From NCBI GenBank assembly GCA_025769875.1, contig JAGFNK010000365.1:1-53318 (forward strand): a stretch of 53,318 nt of DNA, read 5' to 3'. Positions within the stretch are counted from its first letter, which is position 1, and each line of letters starts with the position of its first letter. Both the position numbers and the translations under genes were made by a program. Origin of the DNA: Russula earlei. Lineage: Eukaryota; Basidiomycota; Agaricomycetes; Russulales; Russulaceae. Shown one piece after another: positions 43,557-53,318 of this stretch. Below the pieces are notes generated by a model that was given only the letters and a program-made list of their open reading frames with translations, was not told the DNA's origin and did no database searches.

Positions 43557-44830
43557 TGTCATGAACCATTTCCCAGAGAGGGCCCTTGAAGGACCCTTCC
43601 TTATTAGAGGAAACACAGCCTCTATGATCCCACCTGTTCACATGACCAAAAGGGGTGAGTAGAGGTGTCCACAATATCACATGCACATTGTCACATGATT
43701 GATTCTAGGCACAATTGACATACAATAAGCCCTACCTAGTGGCAACCCTTCTAGCAATAAAAGACAATATCAAAGGCTCCCTAAAGACCCTTTAGGATGA
43801 CCTCAAGTGCCCTACATTGGACACTAATGAAGATACTATAGGCCCTAGAACTGTCATGAATGCTCTCAAAGAGTCCATTCCATTAATGGGACTTCACAGG
43901 GACTTAACAAGGAACACATACAACTATTAACCAGCAAGACAACAGTGCCAGAATTGACTCCAGTTATGTCTCACATAATAGTCCATTACAGAGGATTGAA
44001 CCCAAGACCCTTGATACAGAAGCTGGCTACAGACTTTAATAGGAAGGGGACTAAACAACAAGCATTATATACTTACAAAACAACAGTGCCAAGTTTGGCT
44101 CCAAGTCACCTTGTAAGATAGCCACTGCCAGGATTGGACCCAGGACCTCTGACCAACTAGACCAAGCACTCATGGCCACTGAGCTACTTGGCCTTTACTA
44201 CAGTAAAGTGGTTCAACCCTTATAACCACTCAACACACAAAATGAAAACTCAACCTGGAGACTCCTAAAATGGGAATTCACATGCCTTGGTCTCCAAAGA
44301 AGAGTCAATGAGGTTTACTGACTATATTAGTAAGTGCAAAGAATGGCCAACAGGCCATATAGTTCACATGAGTCCTATATGACAATCACATGGATTCCAA
44401 GAACCATTACTCATCACCAAAGGCCTCCATACTCGGCAAGTGACTAAGCATGACTGAGCATGCTTACTGAGCACCTGTAGATGTCTTACTCATCAAGCTA
44501 TTGTGCTTGATAACAAGGTTACAGCTTGTTCCTTATGCAGTAGTTCTCTTGTAGTATAGAAGTGCTCAATAAAGTACCAGACAGTCTTCAGACTGTCCAT
44601 TTGATTTGCGGCACTCTCTTCTCCAGGGGTACTCCTCCAGGACTACCCCCTTGTGCTCCACTAGCCTCCCCTTTGTGTGACTTCTCCATGTTACCAGTAA
44701 CAGTACCCCTTTGGTATTTGTTACTGCTCTGGATCCTTCTCCTTGCCCATGCTGTCTTAGACATCTATTGACTTGTCTCTGAGCTTTCCCCTCACTCTTG
44801 AACTGGATTGTTCAACAGTGAGTTGCCACA
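43557..44830 (+). repeat. LTR, family B (copy B2), with an inserted SINE-like dimer
   Basis: Starts TGTCATGAACC (43557) and ends GCCACA (44830). Its first 300 bp (to about 43860) and last 430 bp (from about 44400) are inverted copies of LTR-B1 (605-1568). The middle carries extra sequence including two tRNA-derived units (43938-44200). It is followed directly by another family-B copy. Confidence 0.7.
43938..44200 (-). repeat. Dimeric tRNA-derived SINE-like sequence
   Basis: Two diverged units in tandem (about 43938-44079 and 44080-44200), each ending on the minus strand with GGCACTGTTG. The upper unit begins with a 73-nt tRNA-like head at 44193-44121: GGCC acceptor start, exact A box TAGCTCAGTGG at tRNA position 8 (complement of 44176-44186), and B box GGTCCAATCC at position 54 (complement of 44131-44140). 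The lower unit keeps a perfect B box GGTTCAATCC (complement of 43993-44002) but only a weak A box. Confidence 0.65.
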
Positions 44831-45509
44831 AGAACATGTTATTAGACTAACTCTAATAACCTTAGAACAAACTATAAAGCAATACTAAGGACCTTAATAT
44901 GGATATTAAGGTTGACTCTAAGGACCCTAATAGAACGGTATAAGGAACCTTATAGGCAACACTATTCCACTGTCAAATACCCCAAGTCCCCAAATGACTG
45001 GCCCTAAACTAACACTAACTAACAGTAAATGGATCAGATGCTTTGCATGTGCACTAAGCAGTGAACATGTGGACACTAAAGACCCTTATTCATCATTATG
45101 GGCCTTCTTAATCAGCAGCTTACTGAGCATGACTGAGCATGCTCACTAAGCATGTTCTGACTTCTTACTAATCCATCAGTTGTGCTTGATAATAAGGTTA
45201 TGACTTGCTCTCTATTTAGCAGTTCTCTTGTAGTATCTAAGCGCTCAATAAAGTAATGGACAGTCTTCAGACTGTACATTTGATTTGTAGCACTCTATTA
45301 CCAAGGGTACTCCTTTGTGACCACCCTATCTAGTACATCCTGGCCCTCTCCTTCTGTGATCACCTCTCACAGCCAGTACCAGTACCCTTCTGGTACTTGC
45401 TACTTGTTTGGACCATGCTCTTTGCCAACTTCATCCTCAAACTCAGTTGACTTGTTTCTGAGTTCCTATCTCACTCTTGAACTGGATTGTTCAACAGTGA
45501 GTTCTTACA
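44831..45509 (+). repeat. LTR, family B (copy B3), 5'-truncated
   Basis: From ACATGTTATTAG to GTTCTTACA, an inverted homologue of 605-1275. It contains the CATGACTGAGCATGCTCA block and TCAATAAAGTA as in B1 and B2. It lies in tandem with B2 without the first ~300 bp. Confidence 0.75.
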
Positions 45510-45556
45510 GCAATCATCAGCCTCCAACTCTCTGTGGCTTGCTCAGACACCCTCCT

Positions 45557-45775
45557 CCCTAATTGGGTAACCTACCATGTGCTAGCCACATGGCCACTCA
45601 GCCACTAAAGTCCCATAACACTGGACAGACTCCTAGACCTCCTAGAACAATCCATATGATGTCCTGAAGCTCCACTGACATCATGGCTGACTGAGCAGCT
45701 CCACTATGACCTCATATACTCACCAAGCACTCCACAGTGATATCATTATGATGTCATTGCTCCACAATGTCAGCT
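45557..45775 (+). repeat. LTR, family A fragment (copy A3)
   Basis: A diverged copy of LTR-A positions around 52215-52410 (GCCACATGGCCAC, CTGACTGAGC, ACTCCACAGTGA, TATGATGTCATTGCTCCACA). It is cut at its right side just before the MULE region. Confidence 0.7.
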
Positions 45776-46202
45776 TTTGACTTTTAGTGGTGGGTTGGAT
45801 GATCAAGAATTGCCATAAAAGGTGATTGGGTTGGCAAGAGAATTGGGGGTTCAATCACATGTTAAATTACACATATAAGCAAGTTAACAGTAGCATAACT
45901 ACTTACCTTTTTCCCTACCAAATCAAAAACAAATGTTATCCTGTTTCCAATTGACTGATGCATCATCTGCCCCATCTGCTCCATCTGCCGCTTCTGGCCT
46001 GAGCACCCTTTGTGCGACACAATGTTTAAAGTTCAGGCATGCCCCTTCAAAGATCATTGCCAATTCTGGAAAGAGGGGAGATTTTAATTATGACCAGGAG
46101 CATGGCGTATACCCCATGGAATGGCCAACAGCAGCTGATTTCAATGCATGGCACTGGCAAGAAGAACTGGCTCATGCAATTGAATTGATGACATCCAGCA
46201 CC

Positions 46203-46804
46203 TGTTATGGCATCGTGGCCATTGGAATGTTAGCTCAGGGTTCAGTGGGGCCAAGTCCCTGTGACTTGGTTCAAAGGTTCAGTGGAGGTGGAGGCCAGCT
46301 CAAAGAGACCGGATCAAAGGTTTAGTGTCTCAAGATTGAGTCAGATGATGGCTCAGTCTGCAGACAGAGTCGATCTTCTGGTTTCACAGAAGAGGAGGAT
46401 GATGATGGAGCAAAAGAGGAGTAAGAGGAACATAAGGGTTCTTCCTAGTATGTCGATGTCAAGCAAGGTATAAGCCAGCACAAGCAAGTTGTGATTGAGA
46501 AAGGATACAGGGCAAAGGGATGTGACAGGAGATGGGACAAAGCTAAGCTTGGGGCATTTCCCAGCTTCTACAGGCGCTTAAATACTGTATGTAGCAAGGC
46601 TGTACAGTACTATATGTGGAACAATAGATAAAAAGTGAGCCAATAGCAAAAGGAGATCAATGACAAGTGAAACACAAGGAGGTAAAGTGACAGCTGTCAA
46701 TCAATATCAAGGGGATGAAACAGTAACCAAAGGGATGAGGGTGACAGAAGAAAACAATAATGGAAGAGGTTAGTGATGAACCAACAAGGGGGTAATTCAT
46801 GACA
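46203..46804. repeat. Solo LTR, family D (copy D2) in the MULE, TSD GCACC
   Basis: A 602-bp LTR from TGTTATGGCATC to TCATGACA with exact TSDs GCACC (46198-46202 and 46805-46809). Removing it restores the MULE frame (TSST|EHGQGW). It is a direct repeat of 3764-4364. Confidence 0.92.
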
Positions 46805-47109
46805 GCACCGAGCATGGGCAGGGATGGACAAAAAAAGGTTTCATCTGTTCCTGCCAACTATCTGGGGGGGCTTTGCATTATGTAAAGAAGCACCCTGATC
46901 GCACATGGAGATCCAAGATCAAGAAGATGGGTTGCCATTGCCAAATAGTCATCAAATCATATGTGGATGCACCTACCATTCTTGGACAATATGCAAGTGA
47001 GCATGACCATGAAATTGGAATTGCTAATCTTGCTTACACACAAATGTCATGCATAGCGTGTGATAAAATTAGATCCTTGTTGTCAAGGAAGGTTGATCCA
47101 TGGGAAATA

Positions 47110-50033
47110 CTGTCACTGACCCACCAACTGTGCAGCTTACTTAAGGTACCTAGCACTTGGTCAGTCACAAATAGTCACCAGGCATGTAATGAAAACTTTG
47201 AAGTGCCATTTGAACCTTACATTGTTGATGAGATGGGTGAAAACACTGTAATTAGAGGTTTGGGGGGAGGGCAAGGAAAAAAGACAATTTAATACTGTGT
47301 GCATACAGGAATTAACTAAACACTCTTGATCCAATTCTGCCTGCCTTGAAGGAAGAGCCCAGCAAATTGAGGCTGATCACAAAGGCCTGCATGCACTTTG
47401 AGGTGGGACTTGAGCTGGCAAACCAGCTCATTGACAGTGCCTGACATCTTGAGTCCAAGTGCACCAGAGAGCATGATAAGGTCATCTTTGCATTTATATG
47501 AGGAAAGTGTTTCTGTAAAACATGAGTGCATTGTTGTACATAGACATTGAGACTCACCATTGAAAACCTTAGACCATATGTCCTCCGAGATTTGTGCATT
47601 GCAAGCTGCTTCATTGGTCAACTTTTGAGCTGCCTTCTCAGCAGCCTCTCTTGTGAGCTGGGCCTTCTCTTCCTGTTCAGTGAGTGAGCCACTGTGCCTC
47701 AACTTCAGGATGGGCAACAAAATGTGCGCTTGTCTTCACAGAATGGCATGTCTTGCACTTCTGATTTTCCAACTCTGTCCTGGCATCAGATGCTGCATGC
47801 TTCATGATGGTGCAGTGTATGTTACTGGAGCTGGTCTCTGCCCTGGCTTGAAGGATCTCCCTTCCCATTAGCTCCACCATCAACCAGAGTTGAGAGAGCT
47901 CTGAACTCATCTCCTGGAATGTAGTGGGGATTGGTGCATGGTGAGAACCAATTGCGATTGAGAGAGACATCACAGGGGAAGAACTCACCCTTTGAGAGCG
48001 AGTGAAGGGGGGGATGAGCCGGAGAGGGTCTTGGCTGGTGGACATGTCACATGGATGCTCTGACACATTTTGCACAATGGCCAAAGTGCGTTCATTGTCT
48101 GTTGTAGGCAAGGAAGAGGACGGAGCCAAATTAAGCTAGACATGTGGACATGAAGCAAGGGGAGCTGGTGAAAGGATGGGGGGGGGTTGCAGAAGACATG
48201 ACGGAAGGAGAACATGAACATGGTGGTGGTGAGTTGTTCATGCAGTCTGGCAGTGGCGCGAAGTCCAAGTCATCAGACTCTGTGTCCCAGTCAAATGTGA
48301 CTGGGTCTTCATCTGTTACATCAAGACTGTCTTGCACATGCTTGTCATCTTGCATGCCCTCATTGGTGTCTGAGCCATCCCAGTCAGAGGACTCAGAGGG
48401 AAGGGGGGAGGATGAGGGAACATCAACAGGAAATGAGATTGGGATGTGCTGAGTGGTGGAGTAAGCTTTAGAAGGTGCAAAATCGGCCTCAATGAAGATG
48501 GAGGGGTTGAAGGGGTGGATGCTGGTGGAGGAGAACACAGACATGAGGAGCTTGTGGGTCATTGTCTGAGTGCGCACCTTCATGTACTCAACAATGACAT
48601 TGTAACATGTGATGGGAATGTTTTCACACAGATGCGGCAGTCACAATGAATGGACCAGTTCCACTGTGTGTGGCAAAAAACTTTGACATTGAGTGGTTGC
48701 AGCTTGTGAGTGCACTTGGAGGGGAAGGCAATGACAATGATGTTGCGCGAGTGCCTGGAATCTGTCAGTCTTGTGAGAGTTGTGACCATCAACAAAAAGG
48801 ATGACAGGGTCATCAGTGACCTTGTGGTCCAGAGCGAAGGGAATGAAGGCATGGCGGAACCATGACAAACCAATTTTGTTGTCTGTCCACCTGTTTTGGG
48901 ATGTGGCAATCCTCCCAATTGGGGCATCCAGATTGGATTCACGGTGGACTGGGAGAGGCCCATTTGAAAGGACAAACACTGAGGGAACAGACAACCTGGA
49001 GGGTGAAATACACTCGATGATGGTGACAAGTTCAAGGGAATCAGAATGCACACAATAAAATTTGCTTTTCTTGAGGTGCATAGGTGAAAATATTTTTTGT
49101 ACCATTTGCGGCCTCCACCAAATTGCAAACCCTTCTTGTCCATGTTCCAGATGTGCTCTGGTGGGAGGTTTGGGTGCTTGTCATAGACCTGCTTGACTAG
49201 CTCAAAATATCAAGTGACATTTGAGATGTTGAAGTTCTGAGCATGCTTGGGATCCAGATTACTTGGCTTTGATGACCGAAGCTCTGGGTGCCACTTCTGG
49301 AAACAGCAGTGCCAGTTCTTGCCTGGGATGATGCCAGACATGTTAGATTTGACATTGTTCTGGTCCATTGGTTTAGCAATCAAGGCCTGGTGGCCTACCC
49401 AGGAAACTAGCGCACCCTCCTGTTCCTTTGAGAGCAGTTGCTGAGTCACATCTGCATCCTTCTTGCAACAACACCCATTGATGCAATCACTGAGTGTCTG
49501 AAGAGGAACCTAAGGGAATTTATAAGCGTTAGAGAACCAAATGACTGCTCCTCACATTGTGGGCAATTGCAGCTGCTCATCTACTTTTGAAGTGGCCCTC
49601 CTGCCACTCGGTGATTGCTCCTTGAATTTGGTCCTCATATGCATCATCTGTCCAGCATGATCACTTTGTGTGGATGGGTGGCATCAATTAAACAGTTTAT
49701 TACACTGCAATGCGGGAGCAGGAGAGTGTTACAGCAATGGGGCTAATGAGAGGATGAGGATGGCTTAGAGACATGTGATTAGCCAAGGATGCCGATTTGA
49801 AGCACTGACTTGAACTCTACCATTCTGCATGACATCTCTCCAAAAACACAAGGAAGGGGAAAACATCAAATGGGTATATTCTGACAAAAAAAAAACATGG
49901 GTGGATTCACATTAATCACTACTTTCAACCCCCATTTGAAAGAAATCAAGATCATCATTTTCAGTGGGTCTACAAATTCTGACCAAGTGCTAGGTACCTT
50001 AAGTAAGCTGCATGGTTGGTGGGTTGGTGACAG
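47110..50033 (-). mobile_element. pogo-type Tc1/mariner-superfamily DNA transposon, 2924 bp
   Basis: Bounded by 55-bp terminal inverted repeats (47110-47164 and 49979-50033, starting CTGTCAC) and TA on both sides (47108-47109, 50034-50035). It is inserted two bases before the GT of the first MULE intron. The TIRs differ at four positions, as two TG/CA pairs, each explained by one ancestral CpG. Its transposase is on the minus strand. The element is complete in structure but the transposase is broken. Confidence 0.92.
47316..49500 (-). pseudogene. pogo-type DDE transposase, frameshifted
   Basis: Minus-strand pieces in order: VTQQLLSKEQEGALVSWV (CENP-B-type helix-turn-helix) with NWHCCFQKWHPELRSS; NMDKKGLQFGGGRKW (first Asp); a frameshift near 49085; FYCVHSDSLELVTIIECISP; PVILFVDGHNSHKT (second Asp, about 48795); another shift; THKLQPLNV, where the third catalytic Asp is Asn; then a long acidic tail and a C-terminal SAP-like piece (LIMLSGALGLKMSGTVNELV). 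At least two frameshifts and the D to N change make it inactive. In the intact family it would cut and paste DNA at TA sites. Confidence 0.85.
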
Positions 50034-51830
50034 TAGTAAGTGTGCATTGAATTTATTTTTAATTGCTAACCTAATGAATTGAAAGGTACGTGATATTCAG
50101 GATTTGTCACCCAATGGCAGCTGAGACCAATTCATCTCACTTCGGAATGTGAGCCACATGGCCCAGGAAATTGAAGATGACAATATCAGGCTGCATCCAG
50201 AGGATGGCATCTCTACCAGGCTCTGGTTGGACAGATTGAGAGATGAAAATACAAATGTATTTTACAAAGATAGGCTGCACAGTGCCCCATCTCAGTCAAA
50301 TCTGCAGGAGGATGCATATGTGTTATGCATCTAGACCCCTTTCCAAATGGAGGCATTCTGCCACCTTGGGAATGGCTTTATTGGTATTGATGCAACTCAT
50401 AATATTACTCAATATCTGGACTTTTTATTATTTACCATGATTGCATGGGATCACTGGGGACATGGTGCATAATATTTACTAAATGTCAATTTAGCGCGCT
50501 TACCTTTTCCAGATAGGTGTGCCTGTTGCCTGGATGCTGGCATCCAATGGAACAATGGACACAATTTCCTTTTTTGTCCATTGGGTCAGGGATGCCAGTC
50601 CGGCTATCCAGCTGTCTATTATTATGACAGATCATGATGCTGCGCAGATTGCCACCCTCAAGATTGCTTATCCAGGAAGTTAGATATGGCTTTGCAAATG
50701 GCATGTGTTGTGCACAATGTGATCATACTTCAATACAACCAAATTTCCTGATCTGTGGGATAAGATCAAGAGATGGGTACATACAGATGATCAGGCTGAC
50801 TTTCTGCAAATCCAGGAGGAGATCTCCACTGATCCTCAGGTCCCACAAAGTTTTGTGAACTACCTTGGGTGTGAATGGATGCCTGTGGTGCATATGTGGT
50901 CCATGGTTTATTGGAAAAATTGGCATATCTTTGAGGAAGGGGACACCAATATGTTGATCAAAGTGTATGTGTTCCAACCAATCTAAAGATAAGATGACTT
51001 AATCATTTTTTAGATATGACCATGTCCCCAAATCACACTGGCTCAATGGCAAGCACGATTGGTGGATCAATCAAATCTTATTTGTGCTAGTGCATTGAAT
51101 GGTGCCATATTACCAAAACAGGCATGAACATCAGAAAGTCAGGCTCAATGGTCAGGACCTGGTGGCTGACAGGTGTTCGAAACTTTTCACCCATGCTGAG
51201 AGCATATCACAAGATTTGATCTTGCAATTTAATGAGATCTGCTTTCACGTTGCTTCACAATCCTGGTCCGGTGAGTTTTACTCAATCAATCTGATGAAGT
51301 CAACTTGTGATTGCACAGATTATCCATGGATTAGATTCTGCAAACACATTGCAGCAATCTACATCCACTTTCCCCACCTCTGTCCTGAAGAGAGCACCCA
51401 AAAAGCTCCCACAGAGAATGCAAATAAATCCCCTGACCCACCATCCCCATCCACCAGGCCAAGGGAGAGCCTAGTATCTCTCTCACAGGAGATCATATTG
51501 TTATCACACTGTAAGGAAGATTATGGCTGGCCTCAAAATCATGTGCGGAAACATGATGCGACACGACATGACAGTGACACCTCCTCCTATCCCTTACCAC
51601 CTCCCTCTAGTTCCAGGCCGTCCACTGACTGCACACCACAAGCCACCTCACATGCGACATCAAGACCTCAATCACATCACCCAGCCCTCACCACCGACCA
51701 CACGTGCATGCCATGCCTCCGCACACTAAACATGTTCACGTCCCGAGTCTTTCATCATGGCCTTGACTGCCTTGCCCAGCCTCAATTCTCTTTCATGACC
51801 TTCTCTCTCTTTCATGCCTTTCATCTCTAG

Positions 51831-52031
51831 TACTTCCTTTCTTGTATATAAACATCCTAGCTACTCTGTAGTAGAAAAAGTGGAGAATAAGACCCCTCCT
51901 TGCAACCCACTCCTCTCTGCCTGCGAAAAACAAGAAGCATCACCAGTCATGCAGACCACTTGCTCTACTCTCTCCCCCTCTCCTCTCTCTTTCCTTGGAC
52001 CGGTCAGCGTTACAATCTCACACACACGTCC
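51831..52031 (+). other. TATA-containing CT-rich sequence, possible LTR remnant
   Basis: TTGTATATAAACATCC near 51843-51858 is followed by about 170 bp of CT-rich sequence, ending at LTR-A2. It resembles an LTR R-U5 segment, but no partner copy is in the window. Confidence 0.3.
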
Positions 52032-52790
52032 TGTTACGAACCAAGGCCAGGCCCTGACCGTAGATGGTCCTATTTCACTCAAGAGAGACCTCTCTCATTT
52101 TGCATTACCAACTCCCTTCCGTTTTCTGGGCTATCCCCCTGCAGTGCAAGATATCGCTATTGCAAAGGCACTATAACATGACCAGGCACCCATTTCCTAA
52201 TCGGGTAATCATCGCGTGGCAGCCACATGGCCACCCAGCCACCAAGGACCCGAAACAGCGGCACAAACTCTTAGAAACTGTTGCATAAATCATCTGACGT
52301 CATCCAGGCTCCAATGACATCATAGCTGACTGAGCGACTCCACAGTGACCTCATAGGCTCACTAAGCACTCCACAGTGACATCATAATGATGTCATCGCT
52401 CCACAATGATCAGTAATGCGCTCAGTAAGCCTGAAACTTGACACAAGCAAGTTTATGCCTCTGTAGTCCTATTGGATGGTACCAAAGAGTCTAGAATAGT
52501 CCCAGGTCTTTGTAATCGACCCTGTACCACTGTATATAAGCCCCAATGAAGCATGGCAGTCGTCAGACTGTCCATTTGTGATACTCTCCTCTTCCTGGGT
52601 ACTCCCCTGCGATCCGCTCAGTTTTAAAGACTCCTCTAGTCCCCAAGTTACACGTACCAGTCCCCATCTGGTATATCTTAGTCATTTGGCTTGTCCTCTT
52701 GTTCAACGCCGCCTACGCCGTGTACCATCTGTTCCGACCCTTGCCCACCTGCTCCTGAGTCCACATGGATCAGCAGTACATGTCTTGACA
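52032..52790 (+). repeat. 5' LTR, family A (copy A2)
   Basis: A 759-bp LTR from TGTTACGAACC to GTCTTGACA, inverted relative to A1 (1609-2434). It has more CpG than A3, with TATATAAG near 52532-52539. Sequence beyond 52790 is not shared with the solo copy A1, marking the LTR/internal border. The candidate left TSD is CGTCC (52027-52031). Confidence 0.8.
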
Positions 52791-53318
52791 TCTGGACAGT
52801 CTCTCATCATCCCTGTATTGACCAGCCAAATGCCCAAGTGTCCACTCCTAACTCTCCCACTCTGGTTAACACCGCCTTGTGCCTCCCTTCTCCTCTGCAA
52901 CCTACCCCACGCACTGCCTTCGCATCCTCACTGAAGACATCGACCCGGTCGACACATCCTCGCCCCTCAGTGTCTTGTACTCCCCAACAGCCCCTCCATC
53001 GTCTCCCAGCATCCCCACCTATTCCAGGCGACTTTGTCCTGTCGGCACTCCCCCTCCAGCGCAGAACGAGAGCCAGCAAAGCGGACCATCCTCCCTTGCC
53101 TGAAGGCTTCCTTGATCGCCCTCCTTGAACAGCACCGGTTCCACCCTCATCAGTACTTCGTTCCCACCACTAATCGTTTCGCGAGCAGCAGGCGCCCCTC
53201 CACGACTTAAATCAAGACTACCTGGGACGCATCCCTACTTCAGACCAGTTGAGTCGTCGCGCCTTCACAGACACCTACACAACGCCTTTCGTGCACGCAT
53301 CGTCCACACTTGCTGTGG
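52791..53318 (+). pseudogene. Start of the family-A retrotransposon interior, gag-like, truncated by the window end
   Basis: Pro/Ser-rich coding-like sequence in shifting frames (TPRTAFASSLKTSTRSTHPRPS; IPTYSRRLCPVGTPPPAQNES; LIALLEQHRFHPHQYFVPTTNRF; LNQDYLGRIPTSDQLSRRAFTDTYTTPF). At least two frame changes are needed to join them, so it is degraded. It resembles the N-terminal part of gypsy-type Gag proteins, but the capsid domain is not reached. Confidence 0.5.

Larger units (their letters stand above)
45933..51830 (+). pseudogene. MULE (Mutator-like) transposase gene, split by a solo LTR and a pogo element
   Basis: Frame pieces join when the nested elements are removed: DFNYDQEHGVYPMEWPTAADFNAWHW...MTSST (to 46202) continues as EHGQGWTKKGF (46810), HPDRTWRSKIKKMGC, ASEHDHEIGIANLAY, KVDPWEI (47109). 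It then passes through an intron (GTAAGTG...GAAAG, 50036-50084) to VRDIQDLSPNGS, AQEIEDDNIRLHPEDG. The DDE core has FIGIDATHN and IIMTDHDAAQIA; CEWMPVVHMWS supplies the likely Glu. A C-terminal SWIM zinc finger CDC...CKH lies at 51308-51346. Two more introns (about 50465-50515, 50968-51016) are intact. Stops such as TGA at about 50133 and TAG near 50680 kill it. The C-terminal extension after 51430 is low-complexity. I did not find its TIRs. Confidence 0.85.

Noticed and set aside
43993..44030. Second tRNA gene next to the tRNA-like head
   Set aside because: Only the B box is good; the A box and acceptor pairing are missing. Treated as the older unit of a dimer.
52578..53128. Plus-strand Pro/Ser-rich ORFs as host genes
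   Set aside because: They start inside LTR-A2 and run into the element interior; better explained as the retrotransposon leader and gag.
1..53318. CRISPR arrays, bacterial operons, riboswitches, rRNA genes
   Set aside because: None seen. The window is eukaryotic with spliced genes, and the repeats are transposon-derived.

Overview
This window is eukaryotic and most likely comes from a basidiomycete fungus (Agaricomycetes). The genes have many introns of about 45-70 nt with GT-AG, and a few apparent GC-AG, borders. The gene set (a KRE2/MNT1-type mannosyltransferase, a BBE-like FAD oxidase pair, a secreted sedolisin, Ty3/gypsy chromoviruses, and a LINE and a MULE of types I know from Agaricomycetes) fits that group. 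I cannot name genus or species from the sequence alone.

Layout. The window alternates between two compartments. The first is repeat nests that are almost devoid of CpG (about 1-5.6 kb, 23.4-27.4 kb and 42.5-51.8 kb). The second is CpG-containing gene islands (about 19.2-23.3 kb and 27.5-42.4 kb). 1-5.6 kb: a decayed Ty1/copia pol fragment split by two solo LTRs (TSDs CATTT and CATGT), then LTR-C, then a third solo LTR (LTR-D, TSD ATATC). 5.6-13.9 kb: a LINE 3' end (15-bp TSD, poly-A) interrupted by a full-length 7.4-kb Ty3/gypsy chromovirus (491-bp LTRs, TSD AGTTC) with gag, pol and an extra third ORF. 14.3-19.15 kb: a DNA transposon with roughly 0.5-kb TIRs built from tandem ~155-bp units. 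It carries P450 gene fragments and has an 8-bp-TSD hAT-type element inserted in one arm. 19.5-21.3 kb: an intact-looking GT15 mannosyltransferase gene. 23.7-26.8 kb: a non-autonomous copia-like element with its own nested LTRs. 27.6-33.3 kb: a hypothetical gene, a Ser/Pro-rich membrane-protein gene, a lone copia Gag ORF and a small ankyrin-repeat gene. 33.9-34.35 kb: a 406-bp near-perfect palindrome sitting in the promoter of the first of two convergent BBE-like FAD oxidase paralogues (34.4-38.6 kb). 39.3-42.0 kb: a sedolisin-family peptidase gene with one apparent frameshift. 43.5-45.8 kb: more copies of LTR-B and LTR-A, with a dimeric tRNA-derived SINE-like insert. 45.9-51.8 kb: a MULE transposase pseudogene interrupted by a solo LTR (TSD GCACC) and by a complete pogo-type element (TA target, 55-bp TIRs). 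52.0 kb to the end: a 5' LTR-A and the start of its element.

How it fits together. The host genes are independent; nothing suggests a pathway cluster, although the two BBE-like genes are a local duplication. The main story is transposon stratigraphy. Exact target-site duplications allow the order of insertions to be read. Nearly all differences between LTR or TIR pairs, and all premature stops in the gypsy element, are explained by CpG to TpG/CpA transitions, including two that hit catalytic Asp codons of its RT and integrase. The items I rank as most worth following are the gypsy third ORF with two CCHC zinc knuckles, its probable Tf1-like self-priming, the tandem-repeat TIR transposon that captured host gene pieces, the tRNA-derived dimer, and the palindrome at the oxidase promoter.
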